From the NCBI GenBank assembly GCA_039819485.1, contig JBCBRY010000024.1, positions 22,926-86,925 of the forward strand: a stretch of DNA of 64,000 bases. Direction: 5' to 3'. Source of the stretch: UBA6168 sp039819485 (GTDB lineage: Bacteria; Bacteroidota; Bacteroidia; Chitinophagales; Saprospiraceae). The notes under the pieces were generated by a model. The model was not told where the DNA came from. It saw nothing but the letters and a program-made list of their open reading frames with translations, and searched no databases. A program made the position numbers and the translations under genes. Every line of letters starts with the position of its first letter. Positions within the stretch are counted from its first letter, which is position 1. Positions 45,701 to 56,200 of this stretch are shown in pieces.

Positions 45701-48538
45701 AATGCCACCTCTTATAGTTGGGATTTTGGTGACGGTGAATCGAGTACTGAAGCTAACCCGGTACATACCTATGATGATGATGGGGTTTATACGGTTACGT
45801 TAACGGCTACCAACGATTGTGGGTCGGTTATTTCGACTGAAGAAGTGACCATCATTACCGCTCCGATAGCTGCTTTTTCCGCTAACAATGCCAGCGGCTG
45901 TGCGGAACTGACCGTTACGTTCAACAATGAATCTTCAGCAAATGCTACTTCTTATGAGTGGGAATTTCCAGGTGGTACACCTTCTTCTTCAACGGAGGAA
46001 AACCCAACCGTGACTTACCCAACACCGGGTACTTATAATGTGACCTTGACGGTATCCAACTCAGCGGGCAGCAATACAGTAGAAGAAATCAGCTTTGTCG
46101 TTGTAAATACTGTACCTGCTCCAAGCTTCAATGTTTCGACCAATGTTTTCACTGCTACTTTCACCAATACGACCGCCAATGCGACCAGTTATGAATGGGA
46201 CTTCGGTGACGGCACGAGCAGTACTGAAGAAAACCCGGTTCATGAATATCCTGGCGATGGTACTTACACCGCTACTCTGACGGCTTTCAATGATTGCGGT
46301 TCTTCAACTGAAACTGTGAATGTGGTGATCACGTCCTTGCCTCAGGCAGGTTTTTCAGCGACTGAAACGACAGGTTGTTCCTCATTCACCGTGCAGTTTA
46401 TGGACGAATCTTCTTCTAATACAACCTCTTGGGAATGGGAGTTTCCTGGTGGAAACCCAAGTAGCTCGACCGAGCAAAACCCAACGGTAGTTTATGATAA
46501 TGTGGGTACTTACACCGTCACGTTGACTGCAACGAATTCTTTGGGTGAAAGCACTGTAGAGCAGACCAATTACATCACGGTCATCACTACACCAACAGCT
46601 GGTTTCTCAAGTTCGGCCAATGGCTTGACGGTGGCCTTTACCAATAACTCGGCTGGTGCTACAGCTTACAGCTGGGACTTTGGAGATGGTAACAACTCAA
46701 CAGAATCAGATCCAACCCACACCTATGATGAAGACGGCACTTATGAAGTGATATTGACCGCAACAAACGAATGTGGTTCCGTTACCAGCATGCAGACCGT
46801 CATGATTGCCACAGCCCCGACAGCTGCGTTTACGGTCAGTGCTACCAACGGCTGTGTACCTTTCGAAGTGCAATTCACTAACCAGTCTTCTGCTAATACC
46901 GAATCTTTTGAATGGAGTTTCCCAGGTGGTGACCCCTCTTCTTCAACCGAGGAAAACCCAACGGTTGTATACAATGAGCCCGGAACCTACAATGTTACCT
47001 TGACCGCTATCAATAGTGCAGGTGAAAACGAAGTGACAGAAATGGGTTACATCGTTGTTGGCGACATTCCGACTGCTAGTTTCACGACCGATGTGAATGG
47101 ATTTACCGTTGATTTCACCAATACTTCAACCAATCCGCCCAACTCAGGAAACCTCTCTTTCGAGTGGGAGTTCGGTGACGGAAATACTTCTACGGAAGAA
47201 AACCCGCAACATACGTATGCGGCCGATGGTACCTACGCGGTTACTTTCACCGTCACCAACGACTGTGGGCCAAAAGTGATCAACGGACAAGTGAACGTGG
47301 TATCTGCGCCAACCGCCAGTTTCAGTGCACAGGAGACAACTGGCTGTGCCCCGTTCGTGGTTCAGTTCCAAAATGAGTCTTCGGCCAACACGGAATCCTT
47401 TGCATGGGAATTCCCCGGTGGCGATCCGGCTACTTCAGATTCAGAGAACCCTACAGTGACTTATAATGCACCAGGTGTCTATGATGTTATCCTGACAGTG
47501 ACCAATTCGGCCGGTTCAGATGAAATTATTCAAACCAGTTATATCACCGTGAATGACGCACCCACAACAGCGTTTGGTTTCAACGTTGGAGATTCCGATG
47601 TTAGTTTCTTCAACCAGTCAGATAATTTTACTCAGGTCGAATGGGATTTCGGTGACGGCAATACTTCCAATGAAACGGACCCATTGCATACTTATGCAGA
47701 AGATGGCGCCTACACCGTGACCCTGACCACCACCAACGAGTGTGGCAGTACGACGGCTACAGAGATCGTGGTAATCGCTACAGAAGGACCAATTGCCGCC
47801 TTTACCGTAGCCAGCCAAACGGGCTGTGCCCCATATGAAGTGACCTTTGAAAACCTCTCTTCTTCGAATGCAGAGTCTTTCGAATGGACCTTCGAGGGAG
47901 GTTCACCAGCTACTTCAACGGAAGAAAACCCAACCGTCACCTACGACACACCGGGTACCTATGATGTAGCTTTGATTGCTTTCAACGGCATCGGTAGCGA
48001 TACGTTTGAAGTGATGGCCTACATCACCGTAGAAGCATTGCCAACGCCTGGATTTACGGCTGACAACAATTGGGAGACTATTACTTTCACCAATACTTCT
48101 ACCAACGCCACCACCTATTTGTGGGATTTTGGAGATGGCAATTCATCGAATGAAGCAGATCCGGTGCATACTTATGAAGAAGCCGGTGAATACGAAGTGA
48201 CCCTGAGAGCCGAAAATGATTGTGGTTTTAATGTAATCACACAGATCATCGTCGTGATGGCAAATGCAGTGGGTGAAATCCCTGGCATCAGCGAATTCAA
48301 CATTTGGCCAAATCCAAACAATGGCCGTTTCACCATGACCCTGCGCGGTGAGACAAAAGGCGAACTGGAGATTAACTTCACCAATTTGCTGGGGCAGGTG
48401 ATCTTGCAGCAACCACTTGATTTCCGCACCGGTAATGTCACACAGGAATTTGCCTTTGACAACCTGGCGGCTGGCATCTATATTTTCCAGATCAAATCAG
48501 GCCACAAAGCGATACACCGCAAATTGGTGGTTGAATGA
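42743..48538 (+). CDS. T9SS type A metzincin protease with 18 PKD domains
   Basis: 1931 residues from the ATG at 42743 (MVRLFTTFLLLLLTTFLFAQ, a clear signal peptide). A propeptide-like region (about 20-205) precedes a zinc metalloprotease domain (about 210-390) with HELGHNFGANH (His346, Glu347, His350, His356), the extended metzincin motif of reprolysin-like enzymes. Residues about 400-1835 are 18 PKD domains, arranged as nine pairs: an A type with a Cys and FPGGxPSSST, and a B type with WDFGDGNTSTEENPVHTY. The end (about 1845-1931, IWPNPNNGRFTM...KLVVE) is a type A T9SS sorting domain. It is probably secreted and surface-attached; PKD arrays act as spacers or bind polymers. The protease target is unknown. 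Confidence 0.95.
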   Translation: MVRLFTTFLLLLLTTFLFAQAPTFQGQSFRSDFQDSPELLYQFQEFDVYQIDVEAFDKYVKSAGQSMQFNLILGNEYNWDIYLEPRDMRKPGYLRRWVTADGIVEMPPTENITFRGKLEAPGGRSVSLTIDEDLLRGFVKTEEDMYFIEPVSNFIKGQPKDLFVVYQACKVIPREDARCGYSELMNKTEKYAPKQGQEHGKTEKAVACLEVEIAIASDWEMFQDFGSGGAVEGFETGVLADVQTNYDDEFADELLFVIVEFFTVTSAGGDPWTTSNNAGTLLNSFTNWGPGGFGATHDVGALWTGRNFTGGTIGIAWLSAVCTNIRYHCLENFSSNACLLRVLWAHELGHNFGANHTGGGTIMAPSVNCTSTWSPTSINQINNYVSSISCLGACGGALPPIAAFTANPTEGCAPLVVQFNDESQFSPLTWSWSFPGGNPSTSTAQNPIVEYNVPGIYSVTLTVENVAGNNSLTQTDFIIVNGVPVADFTFDQIGTTVIFTNTSTGATNYLWDFGDGNTSTEENPVHVYATEGFYDVSLTAINDCGAETDFFNIPVFTPPTAGFIADPTSGCAPLEVEFFDNSSTNTIFWFWEFDGGTPSISNDPNPVVEYTTPGIYDVKLTVSNPAGDDDITITDYIFVGTTATPDFSFMVSGSAVSFTNESDNSMGIGPMTYNWQFGDGETSTEENPVHTYATNGTFDVILTVSNDCGSATITQSVVILLPPTAAFSAPETQGCASFVVTFDNESSANANSFEWDFPGGTPSSSNEENPTITYNDPGTYDVTLIAFNSAGSDTVTLTNYITVDPPAIPAFTSNANGLTVAFTNSSSNATSYEWDFGDGNTSTEENPVHTYAADGNYTVTLTATNDCGSITTTQTVTVITAPTAGFSSNVTTGCDPLTVQFTNESSANAVSYEWSFPGGDPSSSTDENPMVTYDTPGSYTVTLIATNSAGSSTATETNYIVVTTVPSAGFSSSTNGLTVSFTNNSSNATSYSWDFGDGESSTEANPVHTYDDDGVYTVTLTATNDCGSVISTEEVTIITAPIAAFSANNASGCAELTVTFNNESSANATSYEWEFPGGTPSSSTEENPTVTYPTPGTYNVTLTVSNSAGSNTVEEISFVVVNTVPAPSFNVSTNVFTATFTNTTANATSYEWDFGDGTSSTEENPVHEYPGDGTYTATLTAFNDCGSSTETVNVVITSLPQAGFSATETTGCSSFTVQFMDESSSNTTSWEWEFPGGNPSSSTEQNPTVVYDNVGTYTVTLTATNSLGESTVEQTNYITVITTPTAGFSSSANGLTVAFTNNSAGATAYSWDFGDGNNSTESDPTHTYDEDGTYEVILTATNECGSVTSMQTVMIATAPTAAFTVSATNGCVPFEVQFTNQSSANTESFEWSFPGGDPSSSTEENPTVVYNEPGTYNVTLTAINSAGENEVTEMGYIVVGDIPTASFTTDVNGFTVDFTNTSTNPPNSGNLSFEWEFGDGNTSTEENPQHTYAADGTYAVTFTVTNDCGPKVINGQVNVVSAPTASFSAQETTGCAPFVVQFQNESSANTESFAWEFPGGDPATSDSENPTVTYNAPGVYDVILTVTNSAGSDEIIQTSYITVNDAPTTAFGFNVGDSDVSFFNQSDNFTQVEWDFGDGNTSNETDPLHTYAEDGAYTVTLTTTNECGSTTATEIVVIATEGPIAAFTVASQTGCAPYEVTFENLSSSNAESFEWTFEGGSPATSTEENPTVTYDTPGTYDVALIAFNGIGSDTFEVMAYITVEALPTPGFTADNNWETITFTNTSTNATTYLWDFGDGNSSNEADPVHTYEEAGEYEVTLRAENDCGFNVITQIIVVMANAVGEIPGISEFNIWPNPNNGRFTMTLRGETKGELEINFTNLLGQVILQQPLDFRTGNVTQEFAFDNLAAGIYIFQIKSGHKAIHRKLVVE

Positions 48539-48650
48539 TTTAGGAATAGAACTGTTACGAACAGAGGGCTTCAACGTTGTCGTTGAGGCCCTTTGTCGCT
48601 TTATGAAAACGCAAACACAAAAATGTACGTGCCTCCCTAACTTTTTACTT

Positions 48651-48715
48651 CTCGATTAAAATGCGGGATTCCGTTTCACTACTTTTGCTTTTCCGATTAA
48701 GAAACAGGATTTCAT
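48651..48715. repeat. Dispersed repeat family 3, copy B
   Basis: cgattaaaatgcgggattcc and gtttcactac are followed by a degenerate second copy (ccgattaagaaacaggattt). The same motif occurs twice, inverted, at 58144-58239. Confidence 0.7.
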
Positions 48716-48745
48716 TTTTTTCAATTTTTTATTCTATATCCTTCC

Positions 48746-49180
48746 ATGAAATACCTATTGCCATTCGCCCTTTTGCTTTTTTTTGCCTGTAAAAACACCC
48801 CGCAGGAAAAAGTGGAAATAGTTCCGGATGATGTGGAATTGCCGGAAGGCTTTTCCGCATTTTACCAACGTTTCCACCAGGATAGCGCTTTCCAGATGGG
48901 GCATATTGTTTTTCCCTTACAGGGCATCCCCGACAACGCTGACAAAGAGACCATCGATGCCGGCAGCTTTCGCTGGGAAAGGGAAAAATGGAATCTGATG
49001 CGCCCCGTGGACTACCAGATGAGCGAATATCAGAGAGCTTTCATTCCCCTTACCGACGAGATGGTCATGGAACGCATCCTGCACAAAAACGGCCAGTTTG
49101 GTATGGTACGGCGCTTTGCTGTCATCAGTGGTGAATGGCACTTGATTTATTATGCGGGCGTCAATCGGTTGGCGCAATAA
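48746..49180 (+). CDS. Small lipoprotein, DUF4348-like
   Basis: 144 residues. Lipoprotein signal MKYLLPFALLLFFAC with acylated Cys15. The mature part begins with an acidic linker and then FSAFYQRFHQDSAFQMGHIVFPLQG, a pattern resembling DUF4348 proteins of Bacteroidota, and ends with GMVRRFAVISGEWHLIYY. Small periplasmic or outer-membrane-attached protein; function unknown. The next gene starts 70 bp on, after a hairpin. Confidence 0.75.
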   Translation: MKYLLPFALLLFFACKNTPQEKVEIVPDDVELPEGFSAFYQRFHQDSAFQMGHIVFPLQGIPDNADKETIDAGSFRWEREKWNLMRPVDYQMSEYQRAFIPLTDEMVMERILHKNGQFGMVRRFAVISGEWHLIYYAGVNRLAQ

Positions 49181-49188
49181 AAAATGGT

Positions 49189-49234
49189 ATCGGGGTATTG
49201 GGATATTCAGGTATTAATATCCCAATACCCCGAT
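49189..49234. repeat. 19-bp perfect hairpin of atatccca type
   Basis: Arms 49189-49207 and 49216-49234 are perfect complements (aatatcccaataccccgat) with an 8-nt loop. It begins 8 bp past the lipoprotein stop and ends 16 bp before the next ATG. It may terminate, or it may attenuate or stabilise the downstream mRNA. Confidence 0.65.
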
Positions 49235-49250
49235 ATCTTAATATCCATTT

Positions 49251-50054
49251 ATGTTGTCAAAAATCCTCATGGCCCCTTTCTTCATCGCTGCTGCCGTATT
49301 CACGTACATGACGTTGGAGGTCAACAATAAATATTCCTGGTACATCGTGCCGAATGTAGTCGCCATTGCGATGATCTACATGTCGTCGCCGCAAATAGAC
49401 TGGTGGTGGTACCAGCGCCGCCCGCCTAAATTGCCGGAGGGGCTTGTAAAAATGTTTTTGGCCCGCCTCCCTTTTTTTCAAAAACTAAATGCGGAGGAAA
49501 AAACAAAATTCTGTCACCGGGTTGCACTGTATATAGAGGCCAATGAATTCATTCCCAAAGGCATGGAAGAAATGCCGCTGGATATCAAAGCGGTGATTGC
49601 AGCATCGGTGGTGCAAATGACTTTTCGGCAAGAGGATTATTTGCTGAATAAATTTGAACACATTATCGTTTACCCCCATCCTTTTCCCTCTCCACAATAT
49701 AATGAATGGCATGCCTCCGAAATATTTGAAGAAGATGGCGTCATCATGTTTTCTGCTGAACAATTAATGGCTGGATTTGCGCAGCCGGACCAGTTTTTTC
49801 ACATTGGCTTTTATGAATATGCCAAAGTATTCATGCGTTGCCACCCTGAAATTGTGATGCCTGATTTACCTGCTGATATATGGGAAAAATTACAATTGAT
49901 CAGCCGTTTCCCGAAAGCAGCGGTGGAACGTTGGGTGGGACTGAAAGATTTAAATGTAATGGCAGTCGCTATTTCTCATTATTTTGTTTTTGGTGAAAAA
50001 TTTAAACTGTCGCTGCCGGGTGTACATGGTTCTTTTCAAAAAATATTTAATTAA
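49251..50054 (+). CDS. MtfA-like protein lacking the zinc motif
   Basis: 267 residues. Two N-terminal membrane helices (about 5-21, 30-45). Residues about 70-145 follow the MtfA/M90 pattern (LARLPFFQKLNAEEKTKF, FIPKGMEEMPLDIKAVIAASVVQMTF, FEHIIVYPHPF). Where MtfA has HExxH, this protein has FFHIGFYEYAKVF: the Glu is Ile and the second His is Tyr. The downstream Glu ligand region reads MAVAISHYFVFGEK, also changed. MtfA is a peptidase that titrates the glucose repressor Mlc in enterics. Here the catalytic metal site appears lost, so a binding or regulatory role is inferred. The assignment rests on the N-terminal similarity. Confidence 0.7.
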   Translation: MLSKILMAPFFIAAAVFTYMTLEVNNKYSWYIVPNVVAIAMIYMSSPQIDWWWYQRRPPKLPEGLVKMFLARLPFFQKLNAEEKTKFCHRVALYIEANEFIPKGMEEMPLDIKAVIAASVVQMTFRQEDYLLNKFEHIIVYPHPFPSPQYNEWHASEIFEEDGVIMFSAEQLMAGFAQPDQFFHIGFYEYAKVFMRCHPEIVMPDLPADIWEKLQLISRFPKAAVERWVGLKDLNVMAVAISHYFVFGEKFKLSLPGVHGSFQKIFN

Positions 50055-50292
50055 ACTGTAATTAATAACAGGTTGAAAAAATAACATTTTTTTGCCTGGA
50101 AAATAGTATTAAGGTTTGGAAATTGAGCATCCGCAAAATGAAAATGTCATTTTAGTTGCACGGTTGTTTGTCCACCTTGCAGGGTTTCCCGATTTTGTTA
50201 GGAATTAACTCTATGTGGATTTACTTTTGGTCGTTGTTTAATTTACTCTCTTTAATAAACACAGTTCTTTCTTAAAACCAACTCTCTTCGAT

Positions 50293-53200
50293 ATGCGCTT
50301 TTATTTATTGACTTTTATAGGAATATTCGTTGTTTGTTTTTCTTTCAATAAAAAATATTTTTCTGAGAATATACGGCTGCTTCATGCTGATCCGGCTACG
50401 GAAGAATGCCTGACGGATCATTTATTGCAACAAAAATTAAATAGTGACCTTGCATTCAAGTCCCGCCATGAAGAGCTAGAGAATAAAGCCAGCAAATTTT
50501 TTAGAAACCAGTCCTTAAGCAACGGCGGGCAATTGAAAATGGATTATACCCTGCCCTTGGTTTTTCATATCGTTCACCAAAATGGCCTGGAAAACATTTC
50601 AGATGCAGATGTCCAGTTTGCGGTCGAACAATTGAATGATGCCTTTGCCAATATAAATTTTTATGACCAGGGTGTCGGAGTGGATACGCGGCTCGATTTC
50701 TGTCTCGCCAAACGGGATCCCGCAGGCAACGCCACCACGGGAATCAACCGAGTGGTGTCACCGCTCACTAATATGAACACAAGCCAGGACCTTCAGTTAA
50801 AAGACCTGAGCCGCTGGGACCCGCTTCATTACATTAATATTTGGCTGGTGAATGATATTGGAGGTGCTGCGGGTTATGCGTACCTGCCTTCCTCCCATGG
50901 CCAGCCGGAAGATGGCATTGTTATGCGGGCAGAAATCATGACGAATCTTGGAGGAGGCCATTCCACGCTGGTGCATGAATTGGGGCATTATCTGGGGCTC
51001 TACCATACTTTTCAGGGAGGCTGCGTAAATAATGATTGCCTGTCGGATGGGGACCGGGTTTGTGATACGCCGCCCGATGGTTCCACGGCGCCACCCCCGA
51101 GCTGTATGTCGGTTGTTAATTCTTGCACAACAGATACTGATTCTGGCCTGGCCACCGACGAAAACGACCTGTACTGGAATTATGTCGATTATGGCAACCA
51201 TATCTGCCGGGCCGGTTATTCGCAGGGACAGACTGACCGCATGGTGTATTTTATCGAAAATGTGCGCCAGAGTTTGTTGGAATCCCAGGCATGCCTCGAT
51301 CCTTGCACCAATCCGTTTGATGCTTCTTTCACAGCCAGTGCAATGACTATTGATCTGGGCGAAACGGTCAACTTTACCAATACCAGCACCGGGGGAAATG
51401 ACTTTGAATGGCTGGTCAACGGTGTCTCATTTTCCACGGCCAACGATGCGAGTTATATATTTGACGACGGTGATGGCGTTTTTGAAATTACGCTAATTGC
51501 CAACAATGGCGACCCGAACTGTACCTCGGAATTTTCTGTAAATGTTGTAGTGCTTTGTCCAACCGAAGCGAATTTTTCTGCAAGCACCCTAACTACTATT
51601 GCCGGTGAGACGGTTGATTTTTTCAATAATTCTGTTGATGCAAATAATTATGAATGGCAGGTCAACGGCGTTACTTTTTCCAATAATATAAATGCTGCTT
51701 ATACTTTTAATAATTTGGGCAATTATGAAGTTAAATTAATTGCTACACATCCCACCGGGGACTGCTCTGACGAATTTTCGCTGGTCATTCAAGTCAACTG
51801 CATCGCAACTTCATTTAATGTCAGCAATTTATATCCGACGCCCGGCAGCACGGTAGCTTTTGCCAACACTACACTGGGCGGACAAACCTATTCGTGGAGC
51901 GTCAATAACATGCCCCAGGGCAATAGCACGGATTTAAACTATTTATTTTCCAGTCCGGGTGTTTATAACATTTGCCTGGAAGCCAGCAATGGTTTTTGCA
52001 CCGATGATTATTGCCAGCAAATTTTTGTTTTTGAAGATACTGACGGAGACTGCACTTCAACCTTCGTCAAAATAATTGGTGAGGAAAATGAAGATGAAAT
52101 TGGTTATTCTATTATCCCATCTCATGACGGTCATTTTTATTTGTCGGGGAGTACTGGTACCAGGGGCTCGATCATCAAAATAGATGTTTCTGGCAACCCT
52201 ATTTGGCAGCGGACCTTTCAGCTCTCCAATGGCCGGGATGTCATCACTGAAATAATCTTGGATTCAGAAAATAATATTGTCGGCAGCGGATACGGCTATC
52301 AAGCAAATTTTAATGATTACGCGGCATTCGCATTTAAATACGATCCCATCAATGATAATATGGTTTGGACAAGGCGGTTTTCGGCCCATTCCCGTGCCTG
52401 GGGAATTTTGGAGCCGCAGCCTGGCGGTGATTACCTCGTCTATTTAAATAATGGTAGTAGTACGATCGGGCAAAATGGTGTCTTGATCTATTTGGACCCC
52501 GATACGGGGAATGAATCGGGCGCATTGGACCAACAATATAACCTGGGCTCTTCCGAAACTTTTAATGCTGCCATTTTATATAATAACGAACTCTATGTAG
52601 CTGGACGATACACCAATGGTAATGGGTCATCCAGGATGCGTTGGTCGGTTTCTAATTTTGACCTTAACGGAAATGAAGAATGGTCGAGACTTTCTTTTAA
52701 TGCGTCAAGTAATTCTGCCAGGCTTTATGCAAGGGATATCATCGAGGATAACGGGGCCCTTTTCTCCACTGGAGGAGGCGATGACGATGGAGTCAGTACC
52801 ACCCAGACCCATGTTTTTCTTCAGAAAAATACCATTAATGGAAATTTGGACTGGGTAAGAAAATACAATATTCTTCAATACGATAATGAGTGGGGAGAAG
52901 AGCTGGTAAGTACACCGGATGGATTTTTGATATATGGCCATAACAGGGAAAATCCGGGCCAGTTATTTTTATTAAAAACCGACAAGGACGGTGCTGTCAT
53001 GTGGGCCAAAAGCTACGGCGGAGCAGGGCACGAAACTAACTTGTTCTCCATAGAGTCCAATATCATGGTAGCGGGGAACTTCATTTATTTTGTTTCTGAA
53101 ACAAGCAGTTTTGGAGGCGATCAGGATATTGTCCTTTTTAGAGTGGACCAGGAAGGTAACTTGCAGGATGATTGTATGCTGGTGGAAGACCTGGACGTGA

Positions 53201-56200
53201 CTATGACCAATGTGAATAACCCTGCTAATGAAAGTGTAGAATTGATCAGGTCTCCCGCCCAGTTGCCAAGTAATGCCGCTCAGGTTGATCCTGAAGATTT
53301 ATTGACGATTGCTGAAGATGCACCGGACTGCGAATGCGATGAATTTTCCGGTGGCTGCGAAAACTCTTCTTTCGTAAAAATAATCGGTGAAGAAAATGAG
53401 CGTGAAATCGGTACGGCCATTATTCCGTCCGGCGATGGTCATTTGTTTGTGGCGGGCAGCAGTGGCACCCGGTCCTTGATTACAAAAATAGATGTGGCCG
53501 GCAATTACATCTGGCAGCGGAGTTTTCAGTTTTCGCTTTTGCGGGATATAATCACGGAAATATTCGTTGACGCAGATGGCTACCTGGTCGGCTGTGGTTT
53601 TGGCGATGATGGGTCGTCTAATTTTATGAGTTCAACCGCCTTTGTATTTAAATACGATCCCGTCAATGATGAGGTGGTTTGGTTAAGACGGTTTAGCCCG
53701 CGGTCGCTGGCCATAGGTGTCCTGGACCCCGAACCGAACGGAGATTATTTGGTGTACATGATTGCTCTCGGCAATAACACAGATGGGCACCTGACAAAAC
53801 TGGATCGGAACACGGGCAATATCACAGATTTATTTAGTGACTATAAAAGTAGCGCTACTGAAAATTTTGCTGATGTTATTGCCGTAAACAATGGCCTTTA
53901 TTTAATAGGAAGATATACCGATGGAAATAATGTAGCCGGTTACCGGTTTGGTCTTTCCCGCTTTGATTTTGATGGCAATGAAATTTGGTCGAAACTTACT
54001 TTTATACCCTCTTCCTCTCCTGCCCGTCTTTATCCAACCGGAATCGTAGAAGAAAATAATGCGCTCTTTACTTTTGGGTTTGGGGATGATGATGGTACAA
54101 GTATCTCGGTCACCGACTTGTTTTTACAAAAAAGCGATTTGTCGGGCGAGCCTGAATGGGTAATGAAGTATCGTCTGCCAGGCATGACCAATGAATGGGC
54201 GGACGAATTGGTGAGTGTACCTGATGGTTTTGTTTTATTTGGTGTGGACAGGAATAGTCCGGGTCAGTTTTTTATCATAAAAACCGATAAAGAGGGAAAT
54301 GTGATTTGGGCAAAAAGCTATGGAGGTGCCGGGAATGAATTTTCTCAATCTTATTATAAATCACAATTAATTGCCGGAAGTAATTTTATTTATTTCGTGG
54401 GCAGCACAGATAGTTATGGTGGCGACGAAGATATATTATTGGTGAAAACAGATGGCGATGGAAATGTGGACGATGAATGTATCGTGGTGAATGACCTGGA
54501 AGTAGTCACGTCAATCAATAATAATCCGTCCAGTAAAACAACAAGCTTTTATACAACACAGCCTAATATAGATATATGGACAGCCCAGGCAGACTCGCAG
54601 GAAGAAAATATTTTTTCGGAAAATGTGGATGGTTGTGAATGTGCCCCGGCTATTGACACCTGCGCCAATGGTGCCCCCATCAATCAAGTGCCGGATGCTG
54701 TTCTACAGTTTGCCAATGCAAATTGCAATGGTGAAAACCAGACCGTCGAATTTCAAATTTGTAATAATGATAGTATTTCATTGCCCATCAGTACGCCCGT
54801 CAGTATTTATGATAATGATCCCACATTATTTAATGCACAATTAATTGAAACGGTAGTATTAACCGACTCGATTTCGCCGGGTGACTGTATGATATTTAAT
54901 TATGAATTAAATATTCCGTTTAATCAGGAATTGTTTGCCTTGGTGAATGATCCGGGAACCACGGCTACTCCATTTAATTTGTCCAGTAATTTTTCAAATG
55001 CCTTTGTGGAAGAATGCGATTTTACGAATAATATAAACAGTTTTATTATTGACTTTATACCACCATCGCTCGACCTTGGCCCCGATGTAACCGTCTGCGA
55101 TTTTGGTGTGACCGACCTGGATGCCGGGCTTGGTTTCGCGACCTATTTTTGGTCGGACGCCAGTACCGGGCAAATGATCACCGCCTGGCAGCCCGGCATT
55201 TATTGGGTAGAAGCAACCGATAGTTGTGGCGGTGTTCACGTCGACAGTATTTTATTGCAAGTAGAACCTGCGAGCATTGTGGAAATAGGTGTCGACACGG
55301 TGGAAATATGTGCAGGACAAAGTACGAGTTTTTCGGTCACCGGATTTAATAGCTACCAGTGGCTGCCTTCCGACCACTTGGACTGTGATACCTGTGCGAC
55401 GGTGACGGCTTCGCCCGACACTACGATTACTTATTTTTTAGTGGCGGGGGAAGGCAATGGTTGTGTGAGTGAAGATTCCGTAACGGTGACGATGGCGACT
55501 GTTTTGATGACTTATGATACAATGTCTTTCTGTACGGGAGATACGGTTTTGATTTTTGGCAATGAAATAACGGAAGCAGGCAATTATTCCGAAATGTTTT
55601 CCAGTGTATCCGGTTGCGACAGTTTGCATACCACAACTTTAACCACAGCGACGGATACCATTTTATTAAATAATATGATGCACATTTGTGAGGGTGATTC
55701 TGTGGAGTTTTTTGGTAATTGGTTGACATCGGCAGGCAGTTATGAATATTTCGACAACAGCAGTTCATGTGTGGAGCATAACCAGTTAGATTTAATTGTA
55801 AATGATACTTTTTTTAATGCCGATACTATTTATTTATGCTCCGGTGATTCGGTTTTGATTTTTGGAAATTATGAAATGGAAGAAGGTGTTTTTACTGTGG
55901 TTTTTCCAAGTGTTAGCGGTTGTGATTCCACGGAGCAAATTCGGCTGTTTATTTCTGATACCATTTTTACGAATGAAATAATTGAAATATGCACCAACGA
56001 AACGGCGGATGTTTTTGGTTTAGCGATTAACACTCCGGGCATTTATACCGAATTATATACGACCAGTAGTGGCTGTGATTCACTGCACGAGATTCAATTA
56101 ATTGTCCATGATACTTTTTTAATCAGCGATACGGTTTATATATGCTCCGGTGATTCGGTTTTGGTTTTTGGCAATTATGAAACGGAGGCGGGCATTTATT

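Noticed and set aside
43965..48245. CRISPR-like periodic repeats
   Set aside because: Periodicity is in-frame protein repetition of PKD domain pairs, not identical short repeats with unique spacers.
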